DNA from: Spirochaetaceae bacterium
GTDB taxonomy: Bacteria; Spirochaetota; Spirochaetia; SZUA-6; Bin103
DNA length: 64,000 nucleotides
Direction of reading: 5' to 3'
Assembly (NCBI GenBank): GCA_028821475.1
Contig: JAPPGB010000168.1
Location: 1-64,000, forward strand
The first letter of the stretch is position 1; every line of letters starts with the position of its first letter. The notes under the pieces were generated by a model, which was not told the DNA's origin, did not search any database, and was given only the letters and a program-made list of their open reading frames with translations. Below are positions 26,952 through 34,536 of this stretch, in pieces. A program made the translations under genes and the position numbers.

Positions 26952-27120
26952 CGCGCGGGGGCCGTTCGCCGATTTCTTCGGCAGGTTGTGGCGGCAGAAG
27001 CCCCTGGGCATCGCCAGCGCGATCGTCATCGTGATCCTGATTCTGTTGGCGATCTTTGCCGATGTTCTGGCTCCCTGTCCGTTCGATCAACTGAACCTGT
27101 CAGACAGGCTGCAGCTACCC
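26944..27120 (+). pseudogene. 5' remnant of a second dppC-type permease gene
   Basis: The ATG at 26944 opens a normal DppC start: FGRLWRQKPLGIASAIVIVI, IFADVLAPCPFDQLNLSDRL. Homology to the intact DppC stops near residue 59, just before the expected LGTDQLGRD motif. The rest of the gene is gone; the frame continues into unrelated sequence. Bases 27121-27414 contain no gene I can assign. Confidence 0.75.
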
Positions 27121-27414
27121 GCCGCCACCGGTCAATCCGTACCCGGGACCGCGGAGTCGCCGGCCAGCACCGTCAGCGCCGCGAACAGGTCGGGGCCGTC
27201 GTTGCACCTCGTCGAGACTACCAGGCCGGTGAGGCGGTCCGGAGCAAGCGTCGGTTCGGTCAAACGTGCACGTTCCGCGGGTGCTGCAGGCCAGCGGGCA
27301 GCCGTGGCCCGACACGACCGACACATCGCACTGCACGCCAATCCTGCTTCCGGTCAACAGGAACCTCAACCCGATTCCAGCGCCGACGGTATGTGGCCGC
27401 CACGCTAACCTGGC

Positions 27415-28515
27415 TCAGGTGCCGTCCGAGTTCCCTGCGGCGACGCCGCCCCCTCCGGCCGGCGCCGCGCCCACGCGGGCGAGGAAGTCGGCGCCGGTGC
27501 CGCACTGCACCAGCCAATCGCCGACTTCGGCCAGACGCTCCGTGTCGGTGATGGGCGCCAACAGCTCGGCCAGGCGTTCGGCGGTGGCCACTCCGAAGCG
27601 CGCCGCCGTCATTCGGCACAGCAGCGCTCGTTCGTGCTCAAGCCCCTGCTCGCGTCCCTGCTCGAGCCCTTGCTCCAGCCCCTGCTCGAGCCCTTGCTCC
27701 AACCCCTGCTCGAGGCCTTGCTCCAACCCCTGCTCGAGGCCTTGCTCCAATCCCTGCTCGAGGCCTTCCTTCTGCCACTCCTTGGACCATTCGGCCGCTC
27801 GTTCCACCAGCGTCATACTCACGTCCTCCAACTTCCGTATCGGCGGCAGCTCCGCCCCGCTCGGCACCAGCCGCTCCACGATCTGCCGCATCCAGTCCGC
27901 GAACGCCCGCCGCACCTGCAGGTCCGGCAGCCAAGCCGCCAGCTCCTCCGCCACCCGCGCCACGTCGCTCAGCGAGCGGCTCTGCTCCAACCCGACCACC
28001 GCGCTCATCCGGTTGCGGCTCGGTAAATCGTCCGCTGCTACACGCCGCTCGTCAAGTACGAAGTAACGCTGCGCCGGTTGAAACGGCGCCAGCAGCGGCC
28101 CCACCGGCGCGATCAGCTCCCCCATCTGCAGCGGTGACTGCCATGGCTCGTCGCCATTGTACAACACCAGCGGCAACACCGCGGGCAGCCGGCCATCGGC
28201 GTCAAGCTGCTCGTTGCGCGCCAGCTCCTGGTACAGCAGCCCGGTGTAGGTGAGTATCCGCAACGCCATCAACGGGTCGTCGGTCGATTGGAACTCCACC
28301 AGCAACAACAGGTACAGCCAGTTGCTGCGCAAGCGCATCCGCCAAACGTTGTCGCCGTGGCGCTTGAGCAGTTCGTCGCTGATGTATTCCGTCGACAGTT
28401 TCCCCAGAGTGGCAAAGTCGACCTCCTCGATCCAGTTGCCGGGGACGAAACCGCGCAGGAGATCCTCGATCACGCGCGGGGAGGCGAAGATCCGCTTGTA
28501 GTTCTCGTCGTGCAT
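27415..28515 (-). CDS. Rpn-family recombination-promoting nuclease / putative transposase
   Basis: 366 aa, ATG start. The nuclease core has RHGDNVWRMRL (Asp55) and LLLLVEFQSTDDPLMALR (Glu74, Gln76), then LPAVLPLVLYNGDEPW. C-terminal helices follow from QVRRAFADWMRQIVERL (residue 200), then KEGL plus ten EQGL/EQGR units and the tail AERLAELLAPITDTERLAEV. It is very close to the 20987 copy and differs mainly in repeat number. It sits among fragments of dpp and toxin genes, consistent with a recombination-active neighbourhood. DNA cleavage and recombination roles come from the family. Confidence 0.85.
   Translation of the reverse strand: MHDENYKRIFASPRVIEDLLRGFVPGNWIEEVDFATLGKLSTEYISDELLKRHGDNVWRMRLRSNWLYLLLLVEFQSTDDPLMALRILTYTGLLYQELARNEQLDADGRLPAVLPLVLYNGDEPWQSPLQMGELIAPVGPLLAPFQPAQRYFVLDERRVAADDLPSRNRMSAVVGLEQSRSLSDVARVAEELAAWLPDLQVRRAFADWMRQIVERLVPSGAELPPIRKLEDVSMTLVERAAEWSKEWQKEGLEQGLEQGLEQGLEQGLEQGLEQGLEQGLEQGLEQGREQGLEHERALLCRMTAARFGVATAERLAELLAPITDTERLAEVGDWLVQCGTGADFLARVGAAPAGGGGVAAGNSDGT
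27639..27770 (-). repeat. 12-bp coding tandem repeat, Rpn copy 3
   Basis: About ten 12-bp units plus the KEGL lead unit, alternating CGAGGCCTTGCT-like and CCAACCCCTGCT-like forms. The alternation suggests expansion of a 24-bp double unit. Confidence 0.85.
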
Positions 28516-28633
28516 CCAGCACTGAGGATACCCGAACCCGGCGGGGCGGCCGCCACCATGCGGCTGATCCCGTCGGCGCCGCGCGGGTATCCGCCACCCG
28601 TCAGCTCGTACACGGGACAGCGGGCCTGCTTCT

Positions 28634-28849
28634 TCAGCGGCCGATCATCTCTCCTGTCACGTGGCATTCCGGCGCGCCGGGTGTCGCGGTACAGGACAGG
28701 AACGATTCAGGGTGATCGAGCAGTCGCTCTTGCACTGACCTCAGCGCCGCGAGGAACTGTTCGCCCAAACCCGGCTGCCGCGACTCGTACCACCCATAGG
28801 CATCCTCGATGTCGGCGGTGGCCGCCGGCCGGACGACGACCCGCTTCAC
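28634..28849 (-). pseudogene. ParE/RelE-type toxin remnant, frameshifted
   Basis: From 28849 downward the frame reads VKRVVVRPAATADIEDAYGW, then YESRQPGLGEQFLAALRSVQ and ERLLDHPESF, a typical ParE-family first half. The expected continuation (VLYRDTRRA) is present but in another frame: one base is missing near 28699. After that the family's C-terminal strands are absent. No antitoxin gene is adjacent, so this is a dead fragment. Confidence 0.7.
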
Positions 28850-28878
28850 CGGCGCCGACTGCCAGTTGACCTGCGTTG

Positions 28879-29153
28879 CACCGTGACCATTGGCGGCGTC
28901 ATCATGGCCGAGGCTTCGCTGAGCTTCCTCGGTTTCGGTCTTCCCCCGGATGTCGCCACCTGGGGTGGCATGCTGAGCAACGACGGGCGCCGGTTCATGG
29001 AGTTGGCGCCATGGCTGGCCATCTGGCCGGGCCTTGCTCTGACCATCGTGGTGTACAGTCTGAATATGCTCGGCGATGCGCTCAGAGACCTGCTCGACCC
29101 CCGGCTGAAGGGCGGTGTGGGTCGTCTCGGCGCCGACAATCGCGCCAAGTCGG
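28879..29153 (+). repeat. 275-bp exact direct repeat, copy B (dppC 3' fragment)
   Basis: Identical to 26285-26559. It encodes the DppC C-terminal third from the strand before EASLSFLGFG to the last residues, but lacks any upstream part of the gene. It joins a parE remnant on the left and a vapC remnant on the right. Confidence 0.92.
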
Positions 29154-29180
29154 TCTTGCAGCGCCCGGACGGTTTCCTCA

Positions 29181-29258
29181 GAGCATATTACCCTGGTCAC
29201 CAACAACCAGCGCGAGTTCGAGCGGGTGGACGGCCTGCGCACGGCTCGCTGGGTGTGA
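29181..29258 (+). pseudogene. C-terminal remnant of a VapC (PIN-domain) toxin
   Basis: Reads EHITLVTNNQREFERVDGLR then TARWV-stop. The LVTNN-REF-RV-GL-W ending is characteristic of VapC ribonucleases. Only about 25 residues survive; the N-terminal PIN core and the VapB partner are missing. The remaining 153 nt before the lactonase gene hold only its candidate promoter. Confidence 0.65.
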
Positions 29259-29374
29259 GTCCGTTGCCGCGCGTCCCGTGTCGGGTGCGACCCATACCGG
29301 TCCGGTGCAGGGCCGTTGCCGTAGCGCCCGGAGCGGCTTCGCGCGGCATTGCGGTTCGCCCGACCTGCCTGACC

Positions 29375-29404
29375 TTGCCGGGTACCCGGCAAGGTACGTA
29401 GACT
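29375..29404 (+). promoter_or_regulatory. candidate promoter for the lactonase gene
   Basis: TTGCCG (29375-29380), an 18-nt spacer, TAGACT (29399-29404), 7 nt before the ATG at 29412. No Shine-Dalgarno is visible. A leaderless transcript is implied. Confidence 0.4.
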
Positions 29405-29411
29405 CGCCGGC

Positions 29412-30473
29412 ATGCGAGTGTACATCGGCACCTATACCCGCGACGACACGGGCAGCGAGGGCATCTACCGCGGCGAGCTGGACGTCGGCACCGGGGAATT
29501 GACCGTGCAGGGGGTGGCGGCGCGGGTCGACAATCCGTCGTTCCTGGCGTTGAGCGCGGCGGGGGACTTCCTGTACGCGGTCAATGAGGTGAGCGACCTC
29601 GGCACCGGCAAGCACGGCGCCGCCAGCGCGTTCCGGGTGGCGTCCGACGGCGCGCTGACCGCGGCCGGGCAGCAACTGGCCGGGGCGTCCGGGCCGTGCC
29701 ACGTGTGCGCCCACCCGAGCGGCGAACTGGTGTTCGCGGCCAACTACGGCGGCGGCGCCCTGTCGATGTTCCGCTGCGCCGGCGGCGACTTGGTGGAGCG
29801 GCTGGTGACCATCGACCACGAGGGCAGCAGCGTCAACCCGGAGCGGCAGCAGGAGCCGCATCCCCACTCCGTGAACCTGTCGCCGGACGGCGCCTGGCTG
29901 TACGTGCCCGACCTGGGCATCGACCGCATCGTGATCTACCGCATCGACGTGGCGGCCGCGACGCTGACCCGCGCCGGCGAAACGGCCACCGCTCCCGGCG
30001 CCGGGCCGCGCCACTTCACCTTTCACCCGCGCGGGCGGGTCGCCTACGGCATCAACGAACTCGACTCCACGGTCACGGCCTATGCGTACGGCGCCACCGA
30101 CGGCAGCCTGACCGAAATGCAGACCGTGTCGACCCTGCCCGACGGCTGGTCCGGCGTCAGCACCTGCGCCGACATCCACGTGCATCCCAACGGGCGCTTC
30201 GTGTACGGCTCCAACCGCGGCCACGACAGCATCGCCATCTTCGCCATCGGCGGCGACGGGCGGCTGGAGCCGGTGGGCCACGAGTCCACGCAGGGCAGGA
30301 CGCCGCGCAACTTCGCGCTCGACCCGTCCGGCGCGCTGCTGCTCGCCGCCAACCAGGACAGCGGCACCATCGTCACCTTCCACGTCGACGCGGCGACCGG
30401 CCTGCTGCGGCCTACCGGCCACGTGGCCGCCGTCCCCTCCCCGGTATGCGTGGTACCGGTGCCCGGTACCTGA
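29412..30473 (+). CDS. lactonase family beta-propeller protein (YbhE/6-phosphogluconolactonase type)
   Basis: 353 aa, the usual length of the seven-bladed lactonase family (PF10282). Repeated blade signatures are seen: MRVYIGTYTRDDTGSEGIY at the start, NPSFLALSAAGDFLYAVNEV, GPCHVCAHPSGELVFAANYG, EPHPHSVNLSPDGAWLYVPD, GPRHFTFHPRG and ADIHVHPNGRFVYGSNRGHD. It probably hydrolyses 6-phosphogluconolactone or another sugar lactone in the cytoplasm. Monocistronic, with gene fragments upstream and an oxidoreductase 260 nt downstream. That gap has only a weak minus-strand reading of unknown identity. Confidence 0.88.
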   Translation: MRVYIGTYTRDDTGSEGIYRGELDVGTGELTVQGVAARVDNPSFLALSAAGDFLYAVNEVSDLGTGKHGAASAFRVASDGALTAAGQQLAGASGPCHVCAHPSGELVFAANYGGGALSMFRCAGGDLVERLVTIDHEGSSVNPERQQEPHPHSVNLSPDGAWLYVPDLGIDRIVIYRIDVAAATLTRAGETATAPGAGPRHFTFHPRGRVAYGINELDSTVTAYAYGATDGSLTEMQTVSTLPDGWSGVSTCADIHVHPNGRFVYGSNRGHDSIAIFAIGGDGRLEPVGHESTQGRTPRNFALDPSGALLLAANQDSGTIVTFHVDAATGLLRPTGHVAAVPSPVCVVPVPGT

Positions 30474-30734
30474 CGGAGCCAGTCACCGCGGTATGTGTAC
30501 AGCAGCCCGTGGCGAAACTCCGACTGCATTCGAGCGGCGATCCATCCCGGCTGGCTGCGTTGCTTCTCGCTCACATATGCCCTGATATGCTCGTACGTCA
30601 CGCCTTGCCAGCCGGGCGCCTCGCCGCTCTCGGTGCGACGCCGGGTTCCGCCACGGGCTGCTAGGGGCCGGCCGGACTTGCGTGTTCGGCGTGAGCGCCT
30701 ACGAAAGAGGGAGGCCGGAGCGGGAGGAGCAGCG

Positions 30735-32156
30735 ATGAAACCTGGATCGGGGGAGACCCTGTTGGAGCCGGCGCGCGAGGTGCCGGTGTATGGCAGTTGC
30801 GACGTGCTGGTGCTCGGCGGCGGGCCGGGCGGTACCGCGGCGGCGATCGGCGCGGCGGCGGCCGGGGCGGACACGGTGCTGGTGGAGCGCTACGGCCACC
30901 TGGGCGGGCTGGCCTCGGGCGGGCACGTGTGCTTCATCGACCGCATGACCGACTGGGACGGGCGCACGGTGGTGGCCGGCGTCGGAGAGGAGTTCATGGA
31001 CCGCTGCGGGGTGGAGGCGGGCGGCATCATCGGCCCGGAGCGCCGGTACTGGGGCAGCCGCGACGCGGAGCTGGTCGAGTACTGGGGGCCGCGCGCCAAC
31101 GCCCACCGCGGCGTGGTGTGCTGGTCGCCGACCATCGATCCCGAGATGCTGAAGCTGGCCTCCAACGACCTGGTGCGCGAGCGCGGCGTGCACACCCTGT
31201 TCCACTGCTGGGCGGTGGCGCCGGTGATGCGGGAAGATGCCGCCGTGCCCACCGTCGGCGGCGCCCTGTTCGAGAGCAAGCAGGGACGGTTCGCGATCCG
31301 CGCCAAGGTCACCATCGACTGCACCGGCGACGGCGACATCTTTGCGGCTGCCGGCGCCGCCTTCGAGACCAACCGCGACGACACCACCATCCACTCCTGC
31401 GTCAACACCTCCGGGCGCTTCGGCGGCGTCGACACGGAGGTGTTCTGGCACTTCCGCACCTACGACATCGAGGGCTACAAGGCCAAGCTCCAGGAGGCGC
31501 GCGATGCCGGCTCGGTGATCCGCGCCTCGATCCTGCCGCGCGCGGGGCAGGTGCTGACCATGCACCCCAAGTACCACGGCTACTCGGCGATCGAGGTGGC
31601 CGACCTGAGCGAGGTGGAGTTCCGCTCGCGCGACGACCTGCGCCGCGGGCTGGCGTGGTGGCGCCGCCACATGCCGGGCTGGCAGCACGCCTACCTGCTG
31701 GAGAGCGCCGACCAGATCGGCGTGCGTCACAGCCGCCGCTTGGTGGGCGAGGTGCAGATCACCCTCGACCAGTGGAAGCGCAGCGGCCGCCACGCCGACT
31801 CCATCGGCCTGTGCCCGGGCGTCTCCGAGGCGTATCCGACGCTGGAAATCCCCTACGGCAGCCTGGTGCCGCGCGAACTGGAGGGCCTGCTGGTCGCCGG
31901 CCGCAACCTGAGCTGCGACGTGCGCTCCCACAACCCGCTGCGCGAGGTGCCGGAGTGCTGGGTGATGGGCCAGGGCGCCGGCGTCGGCGCCGCGCTGGCC
32001 GTGAACCGCGGCGTTGCCGCGCGCGCCGCGCCGGTGACCGAGATGCAGGCCGAGCTGCGACGCCAGGGCGCCATCGTCACGCCACCTGAATCGGCCGAAC
32101 CGGCCGCGGCCCGTGCCGAACCCGCCGCCGCCGGGCAGCCGGGATACACGGTGTGA
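30735..32156 (+). CDS. FAD-dependent oxidoreductase (FAD_oxidored family)
   Basis: 473 aa from the ATG preceded by GGGAGGAGC; the longer upstream frame lacks support. The dinucleotide-binding motif CDVLVLGGGPGGTAAAIGAA is near residues 24-43, followed by VLVERYGHLGGLASGG. The family-specific TIDCTGDGDIFAAAGA and the C-terminal FAD motif GLLVAGRNLSCD...REVPECWVMGQGAGVGAA are intact. It likely oxidises a small organic substrate in the cytoplasm. Such enzymes are common in sugar and sulfonate catabolic clusters of this kind. Confidence 0.88.
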   Translation: MKPGSGETLLEPAREVPVYGSCDVLVLGGGPGGTAAAIGAAAAGADTVLVERYGHLGGLASGGHVCFIDRMTDWDGRTVVAGVGEEFMDRCGVEAGGIIGPERRYWGSRDAELVEYWGPRANAHRGVVCWSPTIDPEMLKLASNDLVRERGVHTLFHCWAVAPVMREDAAVPTVGGALFESKQGRFAIRAKVTIDCTGDGDIFAAAGAAFETNRDDTTIHSCVNTSGRFGGVDTEVFWHFRTYDIEGYKAKLQEARDAGSVIRASILPRAGQVLTMHPKYHGYSAIEVADLSEVEFRSRDDLRRGLAWWRRHMPGWQHAYLLESADQIGVRHSRRLVGEVQITLDQWKRSGRHADSIGLCPGVSEAYPTLEIPYGSLVPRELEGLLVAGRNLSCDVRSHNPLREVPECWVMGQGAGVGAALAVNRGVAARAAPVTEMQAELRRQGAIVTPPESAEPAAARAEPAAAGQPGYTV

Positions 32157-32207
32157 TGCGAGCCTCGGGCGGCACCGCGGCAACCGGCGACCAAGAGGAG
32201 TAACGGA

Positions 32208-32421
32208 ATGATTGACTGGTCAACGTGCCCGGCGGTGGAAAGTCCCCGGCAAGGTCAGCGGCGCCTGGGTGTTTACGAATACGAGGGTATCCCTCTCACA
32301 CCTGTTTGCCAACCTTGAGGCCGGCGCGACCATTGAAGAGTTCCTCGACTGGTTCGAGGGGGTCGAGGACTGGCAGGTCAGGGCCGTTCTGACGCACCTG
32401 GAATCCAACCTGTTGAGGATC
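32208..32421 (+). pseudogene. DUF433 (VapB-like) antitoxin, frameshifted, without toxin partner
   Basis: The ATG at 32208 (AAGAGGAG upstream) opens MIDWSTCPAVE, the classic DUF433 start. The continuation VPGKVSGAWVFTNTRVSLSH then LFANLEAGATIEEFLDWFEG and VEDWQVRAVLTHLESNLL is in the neighbouring frame, so there is an indel near 32241. Fused in frame they give a nearly complete 70-aa DUF433 protein. The PIN-type toxin expected downstream is replaced by a sulfatase gene on the other strand. Confidence 0.7.
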
Positions 32422-33786
32422 TCAAACGCGCAGGCGGCGCTCCTGGTCGCGGAGCGCTTGTTCGCTGACCTGCTCGGGGTTGGCGATGTTGAGCAGCTCC
32501 CGATGCAGGGCCGCCCGCACCGCGGCGTGGCGCGGGTCGGCGGCCAGATCGTGGAACTCGCCCGGGTCCACGCTCAGGTCGAACAGTTGCGGCTCGTGGC
32601 CGACGTAGTAGTTGTACTTCCAGTCGCCGCGCTTGATCATGAATCCGCCTTGCAGCATGCCCTGGGCGTGGTACTCGCTGAACACCACCCGGTCGTCGCC
32701 GCCCGCGCCCGGCGGCAGGTGCGCAAGGCTGGTGCCCGGCAGGCCTGACGGTATGTCGATGCCGGCCACGTCGAGCAGGGTGGGCAGCACGTCGACCAGC
32801 GAAACGTTGGCGCCGATCCGCCTCCCGGCGGCGCCGCGCGGCGTCCTGAGGATCATCGGCGTGCGCACCGAGGCCTCGTAGAAGCACTGCTTCTGCCAGA
32901 TGCCGTGCTGGCCGGCCATCTCGCCGTGGTCGCTGACGTACAGCACCACCGTGTCCTCGCGCAGCGGGCTGTCGTCGATCACCGCCAGCATGCGGCCGAC
33001 CAGGTCGTCGACGAGCGTGACCAGGCCGTAGTAGCTGGCCAGCGCCCGGCGCTGCACCGCTTCCGGCACGACTTGGTCGTTGCGGAAGTAGTAGCGCAGG
33101 TGGCGGATCGCCGGATGCTGGTCCGCCAGGGTCTCGCCGCGCAGGTCGGCAGGTATTACGGCCTCGGGGTCGTAGCGCTGGTAGTACTGCGGCGGACAGG
33201 TGAGCGGGAAGTGCGGGTACATCAGTCCGCTGTACAGCAGCCACGGGCGCTCCGAGGGGTGCGCCGCCTTGCTGTTCAGGAAGCGGGTGCTCAGGTCGGC
33301 CACCGTGGTGTCGTAGTCGTACCACGCGCCGCGGCCTGGCCCGCACTCGGTGACGTGCGAGTTGCTGCCGCGCCGCGCCTCCGGGGTGCGCTTCGGCGCC
33401 GTCCGCGAGCGCCACGAGTGCATGTCGTCGAACAGCCGGGTGCCGAAGCCGTGCAGTCGGTCGTCGCCTGCCATGTGGGTGCGCCCGCACAGCACGGTCT
33501 CGTAGCCGGCCGCGGTGAAGTAATGCCCGAACGTCGGAATCTCGGCGCGCAGCGGCGAGCCGAGGTCCCACACGCCGATTCGGTGGCAGTAGTTGCCGGT
33601 CAGGAACGCCATCCGCGATGGCACGCAGATGGGCGAGTTGCAGTAGGCGCTGTCGAACACCGTGCCGGCGGCCGCGAGCCGGTCCAGGTGGGGGGTCTGC
33701 ACGAGCGGGTGTCCCGAGTTCCCCATCACCGCCGGATCGTGCTCGTCCGACATGATCACCAGGATGTTGGGCGGGCGCCGGCTCAC
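32422..33786 (-). CDS. type I sulfatase (formylglycine-dependent)
   Basis: 454 aa. The signature ICVPSRMAFLTGNYCHRIG puts the formylglycine precursor at Cys54. Metal-binding residues lie in LVIMSDEHDPAVMGNSG and YVSDHGEMAGQHGIWQKQ. A long C-terminal region ends with RGDWKYNYYVGHEPQLFDL. There is no signal peptide. The GTG start overlaps the ParE toxin stop (GTGA, 33783-33786), so translation is probably coupled to the toxin-antitoxin genes upstream. The substrate is an unknown sulfate ester. Confidence 0.9.
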   Translation of the reverse strand: MSRRPPNILVIMSDEHDPAVMGNSGHPLVQTPHLDRLAAAGTVFDSAYCNSPICVPSRMAFLTGNYCHRIGVWDLGSPLRAEIPTFGHYFTAAGYETVLCGRTHMAGDDRLHGFGTRLFDDMHSWRSRTAPKRTPEARRGSNSHVTECGPGRGAWYDYDTTVADLSTRFLNSKAAHPSERPWLLYSGLMYPHFPLTCPPQYYQRYDPEAVIPADLRGETLADQHPAIRHLRYYFRNDQVVPEAVQRRALASYYGLVTLVDDLVGRMLAVIDDSPLREDTVVLYVSDHGEMAGQHGIWQKQCFYEASVRTPMILRTPRGAAGRRIGANVSLVDVLPTLLDVAGIDIPSGLPGTSLAHLPPGAGGDDRVVFSEYHAQGMLQGGFMIKRGDWKYNYYVGHEPQLFDLSVDPGEFHDLAADPRHAAVRAALHRELLNIANPEQVSEQALRDQERRLRV

Positions 33787-34109
33787 TCCGCGCGCTCCAT
33801 CCGCCGGCGGCGGCCTTCCCGGAGATGAGCGTGCAGCAGGCGCTCGGAGCGCATCACGTACAGGACCAACACGCTGCCTCCTTCCGTGCGGTAGAACACG
33901 CGGCAGGGCGGCACCACGACTTCCCGGTAGCGCGAATCGGGCAGCTCCGCGGGACGCCGGCCGGAATCCGGGAACTGCTTCAGGCGGTCGACCGTGTAGA
34001 ACACCTTGCGGACGTAGCGGGCTGCGGCGGGCCGGTCGTCGAGCGCAATGTACTCCGCGATCTCATCGAGGTCGGCCAGCGCGGGCGCTGCCCAGATCAG
34101 TCGAGCCAC
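33783..34109 (-). CDS. ParE/RelE-family toxin of a type II toxin-antitoxin module
   Basis: 108 aa from GTG 34109 (VARLIWAAPALADLDEIAEY). The ParE core is complete: IALDDRPAAARYVRKVFYTV, LKQFPDSGRRPAELPDSRYR, VVPPCRVFYRTEGGSVLVLY. The frame runs open further upstream, but the chosen start overlaps the antitoxin stop by 13 nt, as expected in such modules. It would inhibit gyrase (ParE) or cleave mRNA (RelE); the sequence does not decide. The C-terminal tail is basic (LREGRRRRMERAE). Confidence 0.82.
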   Translation of the reverse strand: MARLIWAAPALADLDEIAEYIALDDRPAAARYVRKVFYTVDRLKQFPDSGRRPAELPDSRYREVVVPPCRVFYRTEGGSVLVLYVMRSERLLHAHLREGRRRRMERAE

Positions 34110-34354
34110 TTGGCCATTCTGTGCTTCGCTTCGGCTTGGGTGTAGGTCCGGTTTTCGAGCAGCGCGCGCTCTCCGCGGGCTACGCCTTCCAGAATCCGCA
34201 TCTTGCTCTGCAGCGCCTCGTAGGACTCCACGTCGACAAGGTATGCGGACGGCTTGCCGTGTTCCGTGATGAGAACCGGCTCTCCGGTTTCTCTCAACTC
34301 GGCAAGGAGTAGCGTTGCCTTCCGCTTGAGCGTGGTCACCAGTTCCGTCTTCAC
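34097..34354 (-). CDS. Phd/YefM-family antitoxin
   Basis: 85 aa, GTG start. The N-terminal Phd DNA-binding fold has KRKATLLLAELRETGEPVLI and TEHGKPSAYLVDVESYEAL. The C-terminal toxin-neutralising helix ends EAKHRMAKWLD. It precedes and overlaps the toxin and should bind its own promoter. Imperfect inverted sequence around 34365-34380 (GTACTTTAGTGATAC) could be the operator, but this is weak. Confidence 0.82.
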   Translation of the reverse strand: MKTELVTTLKRKATLLLAELRETGEPVLITEHGKPSAYLVDVESYEALQSKMRILEGVARGERALLENRTYTQAEAKHRMAKWLD

Positions 34355-34536
34355 GGGCTAATGGTACTTTAGTGATACTTCCGGTTGCAACATCCGCCAA
34401 GCGGGGCTGGACCCCGGCACCGGGAAGTGCGATCTTACGGGACAGTCAACCGCGACATCCTGCCCGGTCGCCGCACGGCGGCCCGCCATTGGCTCTCTCG
34501 ACCAAACAGGCTCTCTCGACCAAACAAGGATCTACT

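Noticed and set aside
27132..27369. Possible toxin or PIN-domain remnant on the minus strand
   Set aside because: The resemblance (VVSGHG, LTGLVVSTR) was too short and inconsistent between frames.
30495..30660. Short minus-strand peptide (GWQGVTYEHIRAYVSEKQRS region)
   Set aside because: It reads like protein but has no identifiable family, start or ribosome site; too weak to annotate.
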